This document shows, one piece after another, positions 1 to 12,300 of a stretch of 64,000 nucleotides of DNA. The position numbers were made by a program, and so were the translations under genes. The DNA comes from Apostichopus japonicus. Lineage: Eukaryota > Echinodermata > Holothuroidea > Aspidochirotida > Stichopodidae. The notes below the pieces were generated by a model, which did not search any database, was not told where the DNA came from, and saw only the letters and a list, made by a program, of their open reading frames with translations. The first letter of the stretch is position 1. Every line of letters starts with the position of its first letter. The stretch spans positions 2,659,001-2,723,000 of the forward strand of contig NC_092579.1 in the NCBI RefSeq assembly GCF_037975245.1, in the 5' to 3' direction.

Positions 1-84
1 TACAAGATTCTTTAAGACAGGATTTGTATCCCTTTACTTGAAGCACTGCTCTTTTTTTTTTACAAACAAAATGCAAAAATTTAG

Positions 85-303
85 GAAAATGCTGAGAGAG
101 AAGGGAGGCTGCAAGCACTCATGGAAGATGAAAAGAAAACAGCTTTGGCCCTGGAAAATCTTGAAAGACAGAAGAAAGACCAGATGAAACAGCAACAAAT
201 CCTGGAGACGGAGAAGAATGAATTAATGAGAGAGCAGGACAAGTTGCATTCTGTAGCAGAGAAATTACGGATCAGAGCCCAGCAGATCGAAGAAGCAGTA
301 CAG
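85..303 (+). CDS. FBF1: FBF1-like exon 1 of 5 visible
   Basis: 73 codons, phase 0 at both ends. Acceptor TTTAG before 85 and donor CAG|gtaacg after 303. It encodes an uninterrupted coiled-coil segment (ENAEREGRLQ... to ...IRAQQIEEAVQ). The ATG at 121 is internal, because the frame is open and coiled-coil-like back to the acceptor. Confidence 0.8.
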
Positions 304-3300
304 GTAACGATGAAATGAAATCGAAGGAATTTTAGATTTCCAGAAAACGAAGGAGCCATTTAGAGTATTCGAGCAGTTGGTTAGCAACATCTTCAGGGAA
401 CTGTTACTTTTAAACAGATAAAAAAGATATAAATGAATAACAGAGAATTCCTGACTGTGACAGACTGTGAAATTTTCTACAAAGGCAAAGAGCAAAGAAA
501 GGATGAAATAGAACAGGATTCAAACCAGTGCCCTCTGGGTCATTTGTCCAGATATTTGAATATCTGGCTCATTATGTGCTTGAAGGATGTGTGATATCAA
601 GGGAGGCTACTATTTCTCATTTGTGCAGATGGAAGTTGGAGGGTTGTGTGGGTTGGATTTGAGTCAGTATTTAAAGATTGTTCTCAACTTTGATAATTAA
701 TATTTTGTGATTTGTGTTTGTATTTTTTTCATTGGTTCACCAAGAGGTAACCAATAGGATAGCTTGTTCATGTAGGTACTGCACTGTTATGCAGGATGGT
801 GCAGTGTGCATGGCACAATATTTGCTCCATTGTAATAGCTCTCTGATTGCAGGATTAGTAATTGCTACCCGTAGCTTTACACAATAAATAAAGGAAGCAT
901 CTTATCATCACAGTTAGCATTAATGTTCAGGATGTATTCTATAGAAAGTGCATTACCATGAACACAACTCCTGTGTGTTTATCCTTCACAAAAAGTACCT
1001 GTCCTATGGATACTACCTATCCAGGGTGTGGATCATTGGTTAGGGGAAGGGGAAGGTTGATTAAATATGCAAAACTAGAGTGACCTTCTCTGTTATCATG
1101 TAGTTCTATAGCTACCCCTATTTGTTAACATTAGGAAGGAGTATTTAGGTCGTATATTCTCTTCAGAGTAATATCCAACTGAGAGCTTGTATGTAGTAAC
1201 CACCAACTGTATAACATGAAGGTATTAGGTTAATAGCCTAACCATGCTCCTTGCTAGGGAGTTTTGTTCGTTTGGGTCATGCCTTCCAAAGTTTTCCCTC
1301 TTCTTCAGGGCAAGAGAGTGGTCCAGTAAAGTTATTCTTAGATATCATTCTTTAGTATATTTACTATTTGCCTTGAACATTGTTAATTTCAAATCTCTTC
1401 TGATTGTGTTACAGGATGCTGTACAGGTTAAACAAGAAGGATTATCAAACTTAGAACAGGCCAGGAAGATAGAATCTGAGCAGATGCAGAGAGAACAAGG
1501 TATCCAGGAACAACTGCAGTCCCTGAGAGCAATGGAGAGGCAGATAGCTAGGGTGAGTCCATCAAATGTCACAGCTCCTGAGCTTTAGAACATACTTCCC
1601 ACTGACACGTTAAAACAGGTCCTAAATGTCAACATTTTAAATGTAAACTTTAAGACCTATCTGTTCTAAAGAGCATTTTTCTTGACTCTTAAGTGACCCT
1701 GACCATTGCTAAGAATTTGGATATTAGGTACTGAATAAATTGTTTTGATTGATTGATTGATTGATTGAATGATCCCAGCTTCTTATCAAATTACAATCAT
1801 GTTGTCCACCCTGTACCTGAGCAGAGATTAGTTTGTTCCAATAAATGGTACAAAGTGTTTGAAGGTTCATTTTGCATTGATCAAGTGTCACCATACTGCG
1901 CTTTCAAGTAGAAAAGACAAGTTTCCTAAAAATATGAACCCTGACTTCAACCCACTAGAGATGGTGAAATATAGGCATAAACTAGCAATTATTAGATACA
2001 AAATAATACAGAATAATGTAAAATTGTAAGACCAAATAATTTAGCAAGTTTGAATTGGTGGGGAGGGAGGGGGTGGGGGGGGGAGTGGGATCACCAAAAT
2101 TTTATATTTCATGTCTAGACCGGAACATTGCAATGTTGTATCCAAATGAAAAACACACAATGATTGTTGATATCCAGACTACTTAAATGTCAATGCTGAG
2201 ATTCTTAAAGAGTGTCAAATGATTACAATATCACTAAGGTAACAAGTCAAACCTAGGACACTGAGGGGGCTGCAGCCTCCTGCAGCAAGGCTGCATAAGA
2301 CATACTCTGTTGTGCTCCACAGTCTCACACAATAGGTGATGCAGGTCTGCAGAGATAATCGCTGTTGTTGTAGGTTTCTTCCTTCCTGGCTGCAGGTTTT
2401 CTTTGTGATGCAGTGCCTATCAATATATACTGGTCACTCACCCAGGAAGTAACTTATCCACTATTGCATAGCAAAATGCAATGGAAACTAGTCCAACTGC
2501 TATCTAATACAAATGCGAAGATGTATAGCAGTTTGTGTTGACAGGAAATATAGCTTTTTATAAAGAGACCAAAATTCTAAAGTTTTTAAGACTACTACAC
2601 AAACTCTGAACACTCACTAAAGTTATTTCCGGCTGACACAGTGCAAACTTTATCTATGTGTCACAATAATATTACATTTAAGCTTGGTGTTCATAAGTAA
2701 TTAAGTACCTCTTATTATCAGTAAAATATAACACAATAATTAGCTTTCCGATCTCATACTGTATAGTGTTAAAGATCGGCACAGTGACATACTTTCTGAA
2801 ACTAAATAGCTGTTTTGTAATTTGCAAGTGCAAACTTAAAAGATGAATTTATTTTATATAATTTTTTTATTTTTTTTTAAGGAGAGATTGAAGCAGGCAG
2901 AGGATGAGAGGCGATTTGATGAATTGATGAGTGAAGGTCTGTGTCCGAATTGTCAAAGAGGACCTAACAATATGAAGAGTTCTGGGGAAGGTAAGCTAAA
3001 CCTAATCATTTATAAATATTCCATTTTAATGCTCCTTAATCAGTGAGAAGCCATATGGATGCCATGGAAAGAAAAAAATGGTTTGAATAAACATTGCGGT
3101 GGAATTGATTCCTAGATCCCTAAAGTTGTGTTTAACTTATCAATAATAATAATAGTGCTGTTATTTAAGGAGACACTAGCTAAGGAGGGATGTTGTTCCT
3201 ATTTGTAAAGCAGCTGGTAGTTCTAAAGTCAGAGCCATTTCAATAGAAAAGTGAGATCCACGTTAATACCAGATTATTTCTATAAAATATTACTGTAAAC

Positions 3301-6300
3301 ATTACACATATTTATCAAACATAATATATCAATATGATAATTTCCTAGGTATGATAATGAATTTTGTTATCGCACAGTGCACCTTTGCCTTTCAGTATAA
3401 TTACTGCTTTGTATATCTGTGTATTATGCATAGCTCTGAATGAAGTCAAACTTGGTAGTACTTCTCTGTGACAAACTGGTAAACATTTGAATATCCCTTA
3501 ATCTGTTTATGCCCTCATAATGTATAGACCATTATGTATATCCTACCCAGCTGTCCTAGCCAGCTTTGTTTACACCCATGGGTCATTCTAACAGTCTGGT
3601 TCAACAGCTAGGTGGGTAAATTAGAAAGTCCTTGTTATCGAGAGATTGACAGATGTCAAGAATTGTTTACCAACAAGGAGTATCAAGCTTTTCTGTTATT
3701 CTGCTGGCGATTTTGGACAGGATCATAATCTAATCAGATGTTTATGATACTAAGTGGTGTGTGATAGCTTCTATTGTAATCATAATCTGTGATTATCAGT
3801 GCAACATCGTCCTCAGGTTCATGATTAGAAACACTGGTACGATGTGACATTTAAATGACTCACCTGCCTTTTGATCTCACCGTGTCTGACATTTTTATCA
3901 TCTGCATGACAACAAGCTAATTTGTCTATCCTGGAAATGTCACCTTTGTACCTGCTTACCTTAATTGAGATCTAACTGACGATATTATGGAACAGAGACA
4001 ATGCCTGTAGTTATTGTGATTAGATCTACCCTGATTACAAATTTAGCCTCCAGGCTTTGAAGTGAATCATAATTAATTAATCAATTAATTAAAGCAAGCA
4101 CAGCTTAGCACTAATTAAGAGACTCGCTAAGCCAACTTGTTGACAAGTACTTCAACGGTCTCCATATTCACAGAGTAGATTATTTATAACCAAGATGTGT
4201 GGTCATGGGACTTGTTATGTTTTCCTCATGATCTGCTATATGCTACAAAAGGTTGCATTCCAAGTCGCAAATTTGTTTATTTACAGAGAAAACCTAAAAA
4301 AGAATATGTAATCTGTACTATAAAGGATAATGATCAAGTGTACACTTTCACATAGATATCATGGTTGTTAATATTATATGATATCTATTTGAATATTTAT
4401 AACCCCAACATATATATATTTTACTCCATTCCATTAACAAAGTCTGTTCAAAGTATCTCTCGAGATCTGGCTTTAGGAATCACAAATGATTTTGAGTTGG
4501 TTAGCATCATGTTTGATCTCTAGACTAAGGCAAATATGTCACCAAAATAGAACTAGTATTGTTCGATACAGGTGACAAACGCCTACAGTGGAATAACAGT
4601 GGAAATCCAGGACAGTGAAAAAACATCCTGCCTCCAACGGGATTCGAACCCGGGCCTCCCGCTCTGTACGCGGACACCCTAACCACTAGGCCATGGACGC
4701 TGATTGTATGTCCAGAGGTTCGAAACCAGTAAGGAAGGTCGTAATTCCACTGCAGGCATGCAAACAATACTAGTTCTGTTTTTGGTGACATATTTTGCCT
4801 TACTCTAGAGATCAATCATGATACTAACCAACTCGAAATCATTTGTGATTCCTAAAGCCGGATCTCGAAATAGAAACTTTGAACTTTTATATCTATAGAT
4901 ATATATATTTATCTTTATTTGGGGGTGGGGGGGGGTTAAAAGGGCATGGAGTTCTTTGTGAATAGCATTTACCATCATCTTGGGAATGAATCATGAGATT
5001 CCGTAATATTAAATATGCGACACTTAAAACTTTGAGATCAAGATAGATGTAACTTCACAAATTTTCCACCGTTGATAGTTTAGAGGATAAACATTGTCTG
5101 AGTGGATTGCAAACAAATAGCCAGAAGTATTTCCTTATTATAGAGACTGTGTATGATCACTGTCCTTTACTTTATCGAAATATTTAATATACATATATGT
5201 CAGATCTAGATGTTGGCACTAACTTGTTATGCGGAGATATTTGATTTTTTTTTTTCAGCTTCGTGGTTTCATATTTCGATGTTAAATTTTGTCTATTCCA
5301 CAGTAACACATAAGATGGCACAGAAAATAAAATAATATGTACCACCAAGAAATTACTATAAATTTTAAGATTATAAATCGCTCTGGTTTTATCAGCTTGC
5401 GTAAGCAAAACACTTAGATAACTAGATAAATATTGTGTTAGTATAGAAAGGACAGTGTACAAAAGGTTATCAAGTGTTGTTCTTCAATAAATGGCAAGGC
5501 CTTCTTAAGTTTGTTAGGCTGATTGGATTGTCGGAATCATTGTCACCTCTCAAGGGTATTGTCATATTGATGTAGCTGATTAGGGCAGGCCTTGATTGAA
5601 ATATTGAAATTTGGGCCATTTACTGCCTTAATGTCTGGTTGATATTGCCAGTTGAGCAGAGAGCACTGGCATTGTTTTGATAATAAATGACATTAATACA
5701 TGGTACGTTGGTTATCAAGAATTGATGTGATTTCTGTACCTAACATATTTACTGCTTAAATTATCAGCAAACATCAGGCTGTTCTCAAAAAGCCTGTTAA
5801 GAAACTGATGTGTGTCGTAATTCAGGAAAATACCAACAAGAACTTGAATTTAACCAGTAGATTTCTTATAAGCACTGGCATTTTTTTAGCAAGTGGCTAA
5901 AATTGTGTGAAATTCTAGGCCTGCAGGGGTCATATTCTAGGCCTGCAGGGGTCATATTCTAGGCCTGCAGGGATCAGTTCTAGGCCTGCAGGGGTCCAAT
6001 TCTAGGCCTGCAGGGGTCATATTCTAGGCATGCAGGGGTCAATTCTAGGCCTGCAGGGGTCATATTCTATTTCTCCACAGATTAACTCAAGTTAAACTAG
6101 AGTAATATTTAAATTTGTCTGTATATTTTACTGTAACAATAAGCAAGTGTTGTGTTGTTTTTATATAAACTGTTCAAGGTTGTTTCTTCTCATTTAAAAT
6201 GTTGTGGACAGCTGTTTATGTTGTCAACAGTTTATGGCAATAATAGCTTCAGCCCAGATTCTTGTATGTAAAGCAAGCTGTAGACTTGGTACATCTATTA

Positions 6301-7987
6301 TTAACCCAACCTGTTGACAGGTAAAATATATTTCAAATGTATGCTAATACACACTGTGTCTTGTATGTTCTTATCCACGTAAGCATTCATATTTATTTCA
6401 ATAATTTATCAACTTTAACTGCTTTGTTTTGCCAGCATTCTTACTACCTATAGCTGGTGGATATCCTGGTGACAAGTATAGGGTACCCAACCCTACTTCA
6501 TACCCCTCCATACAACAGGCTGTAGCTCATATCTCAAGTAAGGATGAACTGGTGGACCATGTACTTAACAAGGCAGAATTTAATCACACTGTTAGTGTGT
6601 GGCGTTTGGCAGCTGATAAGGTTAGTATATGGGAATTCACAGTTAGTTTTAGCTTACTTGTAACTCTCAACTTTGTATCAAAGTACTGTGTGTAGATGCA
6701 CAGATCCAGTAGGTTGGTGTGCATAGACAATATGTTGGTGAAAATAATCAACATGATAGTGTTGAAGCTTTGAAGATTTAATTAAACTTGCCCTTTAACA
6801 TGCTAACATGCATTCTACAAGATAAAGCAATACAAAGCAAGAGACAAAGTTTCTTTTTTGAAATCTTTTTAACCATATTAACAAAGGATTTAGGGGTCAA
6901 TTTTCCATGACATGGTAGTTTTTATGCAATCTAGGCAAGATCAACAGTAGTAGACCATCTTTGATCTATTGCATTTATTTCACAAATAATCATTTCTTGG
7001 GCTAAGTTAGTTCCTTCTTGATGTTCAACCAAAAAAAAAAAAATCTGACACTTTAGTTAACATATTGCAAGGTATCTAATATTTAAACATATATTGAATT
7101 TTCTAATTTTTCCAAATTTCTGTCATTTGGTGTATGGTCCTGTTTGACACAGCACGATTCTTGACGATTAGTCAAACCACGCTCCCTGAGCTCATTACTT
7201 CAAATGATAAATGTGTTTTTTCACTCAAGCTGCCATTTCATATTATCACAGTATATATGCATAGTTTGCTATTACCCTTAAAAATATATTAGTAAGTCTT
7301 AAAAGAATATTGTAATGTTTTCAGAGAGGATGACAATGCTTGCATTGTAAAATGTGTTGTATGAAAATATATCCTATGTATATTTGTCATATTTAAATAG
7401 ATCATGTAGTGAAATCTCAAAATACTTTCTAGTGCTGTAATGACACTCTGAATGAAATCTTATGAATATTAAAACGATTTTTGAGGTGATTTTTTTTATT
7501 TATTCTTTAAAATGTAATTTGGTTCTAACTTCCTATGACAGTTCATTTCATTGAGGTGACTGAGTGTTCAAGTATCATCTCAAATTATGTAGGAAAAATG
7601 TGAAAATTTGCTATCTATCTTGTGGTCTGTTGTGATCAGAAATAAATATTAAAAATATTTAAAAAGTCATAAGTATTGAAAATGTTTAAAAATGTCATAA
7701 ATATTGAAAATAAAAACTGAAATTTGTAGAAATCTGAATGTGGTACAGTAGTTTGGCATAGCAGTTGGCTGACTGGATAGAAGATATATTATTCCCTGGT
7801 ACAAATTTTACTTCTAAAAGAGGTTAAAGCCCTTTTGAAAACATTAAAGAATATCATTTCCTGTTCCTTTAAAGTTCATAATTGTGATCTTGTTTCATTT
7901 ATTTTCCAGGACAAGGATTTCCTGGAAGAGGAAACTTCTTTTCTGAATGGTCTAATGAGCTATCCCTCCAGTTTTTCTCAACCCTAA
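85..7987 (+). CDS. FBF1: FBF1-like (Fas-binding factor 1) centriolar coiled-coil protein, 3' five exons, 5' partial
   Basis: Five exons join in phase: 85-303, 1415-1552, 2882-2990, 6436-6620 and 7910-7987 (stop TAA 7985-7987), giving the last 242 residues; all visible introns are GT..AG. Residues 1-135 are charged, Glu/Lys/Gln-rich coiled coil. The region 'LRIRAQQIEEAVQ' followed by 'EGLSNLEQARKIESEQ' resembles the human FBF1 stretch with 'QRAEEIESMSK'. The terminal 'WRLAADKDKDFLEEE' resembles human 'LALLRHMAEQDRDFLENEQ', and both proteins end shortly afterwards. FBF1 is known as a distal appendage (transition fibre) protein of centrioles needed for ciliary gating; that role is inferred from the family. 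A CPNC motif (local residues 140-143) lies between coiled coil and tail. The gene starts left of the window and converges on SPHK. Identification is by recalled family sequence, without a search; another centrosomal coiled-coil protein is the main alternative. Confidence 0.75.
304..1414 (+). other. FBF1-like intron, no recognisable element
   Basis: AT-rich intron of 1.1 kb between two in-phase exons. I see no repeat array, RNA gene or second coding exon in it. Confidence 0.6.
1415..1552 (+). CDS. FBF1: FBF1-like exon 2 of 5 visible
   Basis: 46 codons in phase 0, acceptor TTACAG before 1415 and donor AGG|gtgagt after 1552. It encodes DAVQVKQEGLSNLEQARKIE and onward to MERQIAR, a continuation of the coiled coil. 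An open frame extends upstream into the intron but loses coding character there. Confidence 0.8.
1553..2881 (+). other. FBF1-like intron with small simple repeats
   Basis: Contains an (ATTG)n microsatellite at about 1745-1770 and an interrupted G-rich run at about 2058-2088. A patch at about 2265-2400 has several CTGCAG words. Nothing else recognisable. Confidence 0.6.
2882..2990 (+). CDS. FBF1: FBF1-like exon 3 of 5 visible, with CPNC motif
   Basis: 36 codons plus one base (ends phase 1). Acceptor TTAAG after a long T tract, donor GAAG|gtaagc. It encodes ERLKQAEDERRFDELMSEGL, the end of the coiled coil, and then CPNCQRG. The single CxxC pair is not in the human protein as I recall it. Confidence 0.75.
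4446..4884. mobile_element. Foldback element: about 150-bp inverted arms around a tRNA-like loop
   Basis: The left arm 4446-4597 and right arm 4741-4884 are near-complete reverse complements. Both contain GGCTTTAGGAATCACAAATG, GAGTTGGTTAG, TTGATCTCTAGA, TATGTCACCAAAA and AGAACTAGTATTGTT in the same order, with scattered mismatches and small indels, ending in a shared CAGTGGAAT word. The 143-nt loop holds a tRNA-like sequence in reverse orientation. No clear target duplication was found. A non-autonomous foldback transposon is likely. Confidence 0.75.
4630..4700 (-). tRNA. tRNA-like cloverleaf, apparent anticodon ACA; probable pseudogene or SINE head
   Basis: On the minus strand 71 nt fold as a cloverleaf. 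The acceptor arms GCGTCCA/TGGAGGC have one mismatch. The D arm holds an A box (TGGCCTAGTGG). The anticodon stem TCCGC/GCGGG closes a 7-nt loop GTACAGA, and the T arm has a perfect B box (GGTTCGAATCC) with one stem mismatch. An ACA anticodon (cysteine UGU) is not normally used in animals, which use GCA. Position inside a foldback and a related copy at 27945-28010 argue for a tRNA-derived repeat rather than a working tRNA. Confidence 0.55.
5912..6069 (+). repeat. 22-bp minisatellite, about 7 copies
   Basis: The unit TTCTAGGCCTGCAGGGGTCA (plus a variable AT spacer) repeats in tandem inside the FBF1-like intron, with single-base variants such as GGCATGCAGG and GGGATCAG. Confidence 0.9.
6436..6620 (+). 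CDS. FBF1: FBF1-like exon 4 of 5 visible
   Basis: Two bases plus 61 codons, acceptor GCCAG before 6436 and donor AAG|gtta after 6620, ending in phase 0. It encodes a Pro/Gly/Tyr-containing linker (AFLLPIAGGYPGDKYRVPNP) and then a helical stretch ending VSVWRLAADK, which leads into the conserved FBF1 tail. Confidence 0.75.
6621..7909 (+). other. FBF1-like last intron, no recognisable element
   Basis: AT-rich intron of 1.3 kb with an A run at 7030-7042. No array, transposon end or RNA gene seen. Confidence 0.55.
7910..7987 (+). CDS. FBF1: FBF1-like terminal exon
   Basis: 25 codons plus TAA, acceptor TTTCCAG. It encodes DKDFLEEETSFLNGLMSYPS and a short tail. The DxDFLExE pattern followed by a hydrophobic pair is the match to the FBF1 C terminus. 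Confidence 0.78.
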   Translation, partial: DKDFLEEETSFLNGLMSYPSSFSQP

Positions 7988-8214
7988 AGATGTAATCTGG
8001 AGTTCAACATTGTTAACTTTTTATAAAAGTGAGTCCTTGCCATAGTGCCTCAACATTCAGCGACCGTTTCAAAGTTATACCTTTAGTACACCTTGCTAAG
8101 ATTTATTAACTTATTTTAGAGTTTTGTACTCCCTGGGACTTTTAATTGAAAACGAGCAGGAAGCTAAAAGTGTGCTTTTCTTTCCAAATTTGAAAGAGCA
8201 ACATAATATATATA

Positions 8215-8301
8215 CAGCCAATCACCATTGACTAAGGTGGTAGAACACAAGACTCACAAACCATAATATTGTCATCGGTTCTAATCCTATACCAGCCAAT
8301 C
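8215..8301 (+). repeat. Possible tRNA-derived retroinsertion flanked by 9-bp direct repeats
   Basis: A good B box (GGTTCTAATCC, 8278-8288) follows a weak A box (TGACTAAGGTGGTAGAAC, from about 8228) at tRNA-like spacing. The 69-nt core is bracketed by direct repeats CAGCCAATC at 8215-8223 and 8293-8301, which could be a target duplication. The acceptor stem does not pair, so it is not a working tRNA. Confidence 0.4.
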
Positions 8302-9356
8302 TTTTCTTGTTTTTTTTTATGTAATTTTTGTTTTGGGAGGAAGGGAGGAGAAGAGAGTTGGCAGATGTTGGGGGGTTAGCAGGGGGAGGGAGGGGAACTT
8401 ATTCTTTTCTCCAAGTAACTGATACTGTTGCTATGGTCCTTCTCACCTCATCAGGAACCTTCATCCTAGTCACATCTCTTCCTCCCCGCTACAATTGATA
8501 TCTTCATCGTTGTTACACCATACTCTGTAATAATCATACTTAATCAGACCAACCAGTATTCAAACAACAATCTCTACTGTCAGTAGGAACAGTAAAGGAA
8601 GTGGATATTGTTATCCTTTCAAATGCAGTGTTTCGGTTTATAAAGGCTCTAACTTTGACCCTTCTACGGGGGATAGATATCCTGTGGAATGTTTTTATAC
8701 CGATGATCAAGTAACTCGGGGAAAAACTGTAGAAAATCAATGCCAAGAAAGAAGAGTCATATGTTTTATATTTTGGGCTAACCTTTCTTTTTTGGCATTG
8801 GATATAACATTTCTACAGACTGGCTAGATTTATGGCAGAATTAGCTTCATAAAGATGATCTATTTTTCACAATGATTGTGATCTTTGCGCTGCATATTGT
8901 TTGAATAATTAATAGAGTATTATATCCAGGTAGCTTTGATTAATGTCTGACTCATTGCACTTCCTCCCTTACGTGTATCCCTGGATACAAATGAACGTCT
9001 ACATTATCAGATGTATCATGATGCCTAAAAGTCAAGTTACTGGATAAAATACATTGTCTGGAAATGTTGATAAGTTTTAAGTATTCTTACAGTTTCTAAG
9101 CATCATTACAGAAGCCAAGCTTCAAACTGAAAGTGATTTTCACCTTGAGGTAAGATTGTATTCCAGCCATTATATTCTCCTTGCTTTGTTTATTTGTTTG
9201 TGTGATGCATTTGTTAAGCAGAGAGAGACTGAAGATTCTTAAGGGTAATCAAGTGTAGTTTTTAATGGGAATGGACTTCCTCAGGTGGCAATTAGGGAGT
9301 TGTGTAGACCATGACCATAGGTGACCAGCTTTGTCTTTATAGCATATTTTTGCTTT

Positions 9357-9362
9357 AATAAA
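9357..9362 (+). terminator. Candidate poly(A) signal AATAAA for the FBF1-like gene
   Basis: First AATAAA after the stop codon, in TGCTTTAATAAATACC. Position-based guess only. Confidence 0.35.
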
Positions 9363-12300
9363 TACCTATTCAATTCAAGTTCTGCTTATTTCTCTATCCT
9401 TGAAACCTGTCGCTACTCTTGTTGATGTGGATTTGAAAAACAATGCTTGAAAACAGACTATAATAAACTCAATACATTGAGAAAAAAAGCCTTGTTAAAA
9501 TGAGTGACAGGTATCATGGTTGTCATCATACATCTGTTGACGGAATCATAAACTGACAAAAAAAATATCATGGTTATTTAAAACAATGTATGCCCAAACA
9601 AAACAGCATTTCAGAGTTGAAACAATGTTTTCATGCTAGAAGTCATAGCATAATTAGTTTTCAAGTAACTCTTTCTTGGGTATAACTAGTATTCTGGAGG
9701 TTACCTTGTAGAGTTTTGGAAGAATTGATTTTTATCACAGTTACTAGAGGATTGATGAAATGGATATTAGACAATATGTGTCTAAGAATAAATTCTTTTA
9801 CTCTCTCAAATCTGTGGAGGGGGGCTTAATCTCAAATTGTTTGCAAACCCTTTCCAGCTGATATCTATATTCTAGCTGCACCTTGAATTGGTATAACATG
9901 CCTTGTATTTCCTATATTTATCTTTGATATCCAACTTTGTTTTCTTTTGAAAAGACAAAAATGTAAATGTTTTTAATATTATATGTGCATGTTTTATAGG
10001 ATGGTTTATTATATATGTTTGTAAAGAGAATAGTTTATGGTTTAGGCTATATTGGTTTAATATTTGAGTTAATACTGTTTGTTGTAATGTTATTGAGACT
10101 AAAAGTGTACTTTGACATGAGCCACATGAACTGATGGATTTCTTTTTGTTAAGAAAACCCAAATTATTCTCATATGCCTACTTCATGGTATTCAACTATT
10201 CGAAGAGTTTGATAGGTCACCTTGAATTCATAAGACTACTCCATGCATATTAGATACATCACCTTGTTCTTTATAGTTTATCTATTTTATGGGTCATTTG
10301 TTTATGTACAAGTCTCTTGGGGTATTATCAAGTGTTGTTTGAAATGGAAATGGGTCTTTTATGCAGTAAGCAGTCCTTTTGTAACAATATGTTTGCATAT
10401 CTATAACTAAATTATTGAAATCTTTTGAAGTTTTTACTTATGAATATGAAATTACTTTTTACAGCCAGTTGGGACAATTTCCTAATGCTAATATTACCTC
10501 CCTAAACTGTACTCCAATGTCATGCTCTCAAAGCACTGGTATTGACAGTACAAACAGTTCCTTACCTTTATCTGATAGAAACATGATATTCATACTGCTC
10601 GCACTGACAATACGAGTGCTCTGAAGCAGGACATGTCACAACATTATAGAAACAATTGTCGCAACTGGGTGCCATTTAGCACAAGAATTTGACAACTTAA
10701 AGATAAAAAAAATTGGACTTTTCAAAATCAGTTTGCCATGAGACTTTCATGAACTGTATTACAGGAAAATACTGACATAGTATGAAAGAGGCAATTATTC
10801 CTTCTATTCAAGAAAGTCAAAAGGTGTAGTCACAAATTATGAAACGTGCCTCTTAACTACCTCAACAATATGACAGAAATAATCCTTTATTATGATTTGA
10901 GTTTGTTAACATGTCACATGATTGTTGAGTCTATTTGAATTCCATAAAGAGTCAAGAAGGTTCTTAAATCTGTTGTTCATTAATTTTGTGGCAGATCTCT
11001 TGTATCTGCTACTTTTTATAAATGGGCTGTGTAAACTTCAATTCTTCAGGGTCATTCAACAGTTCAATAAAAGACAAAAAGAAATATTTATTTTCATTGT
11101 ATTTTCTTTTTATTTCATTTTATTTTATTTTGTTTGCAAATTATGAAATATTGATACCACATAAAATATTAACAAGTATTTCCAGGCACTCGTCATTTGC
11201 CTTTGGTATTTTCATTGAATGTCATAATTCTTCACATTTACAAATTTCTTGATTCTTTTCATTTCAACCAAATATATATATATGATTTGCATTTGTTTGT
11301 ATGTATCGTTGTGTATGTGTGTGTGTAAATATACAAATGGTAACAATAAACAGCTGTAATCATATTCAGGTGTGCATGGTTCAACAACAACAAAGTGAAA
11401 AAAGATTCTTAACTGATTTGATATATAATAACTTAATTTCACCCTCTCCAAGACTCAAACAGTGGGTACCTTTATTACTGTTGACTAATTAAAACAAATT
11501 AAGGCCCAAAGAAAACTGCAGAGAGAGACAAAAAAATATTAAAGATGGCTAAACAATCCATCTCAAAGTACTGCACCATCGATGAAATCAGGTTAGAAAG
11601 GAAAAATAACATAAAATCAATACCCTGTTTCTACATGCATGTATCTGCATTCAGCCCATTACGGGATGCAGTTGGGACCTCTTTTTCCTTGATTACCCAA
11701 AGGAATTAATGTAATTATGTGGGTACTCCGGTGTGCATGTGAAACCATTGAAGAAACAAGTAAGTACACCTAGGCTTGCACTCCATTACTTGATACTTAA
11801 ATTGCATTGGTTGAGTACAAGATCCCTTTTGTTTATTTGATAAGAGGTATATTAAGGTCATGAACTGTGAGGTTTAACAGATAGAATCTACAAAAAATGT
11901 ATCAGAAAGTGATATCAATGCACAAAAGAGAGAGAGAGAGCAGAAAAGGTCATTTATAACGTGTATGATGAAACATCGAAAAAGAAGCTAGGGATAAAAA
12001 AGAGGATTGGTAGCTACATCAAAGAAAACAACTCCACCTACTAATAAGTGATGGAAGCATGTTATTATGACAATAAGCCATTCATTGCTTGGATAGGAAA
12101 TACATTATTCAAATAGTGACACTTGTTACACACCGTTGCCAGAAACCATAATAATGACAATAGTCAGACAGAGTACCGTGATATGATACTGTAAATATTT
12201 AGACAAATTATACTTCCTAAGTTATCTATTTATTATACCCTGTTTTATCCTCAAATTGGTTTCATTAAAAGTGCCCATCTGAGGGTTATAGTGGCCTTTC

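Larger units (their letters stand above)
2991..6435 (+). other. FBF1-like intron of 3.4 kb hosting a foldback element and a minisatellite
   Basis: Contains the foldback element 4446-4884 and the 22-bp minisatellite 5912-6069, listed separately, and an AT-rich palindromic patch of repeated TTAATTAA words at about 4067-4093. A G-rich run lies at 4920-4936. The rest is AT-rich and unremarkable. Confidence 0.6.
7988..9362 (+). other. Probable FBF1-like 3' UTR
   Basis: The first canonical AATAAA I see after the stop is at 9357-9362, about 1.37 kb downstream. If used, this stretch is 3' UTR. It contains the tRNA-like insertion near 8224-8292 and a G/A-rich patch at 8332-8396. The extent is inferred from the signal only. 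Confidence 0.4.

Noticed and set aside
10415-10624. 69-codon frame with a hydrophobic end in intergenic DNA
   Set aside because: No start context, homology or splice partners that I can recognise.
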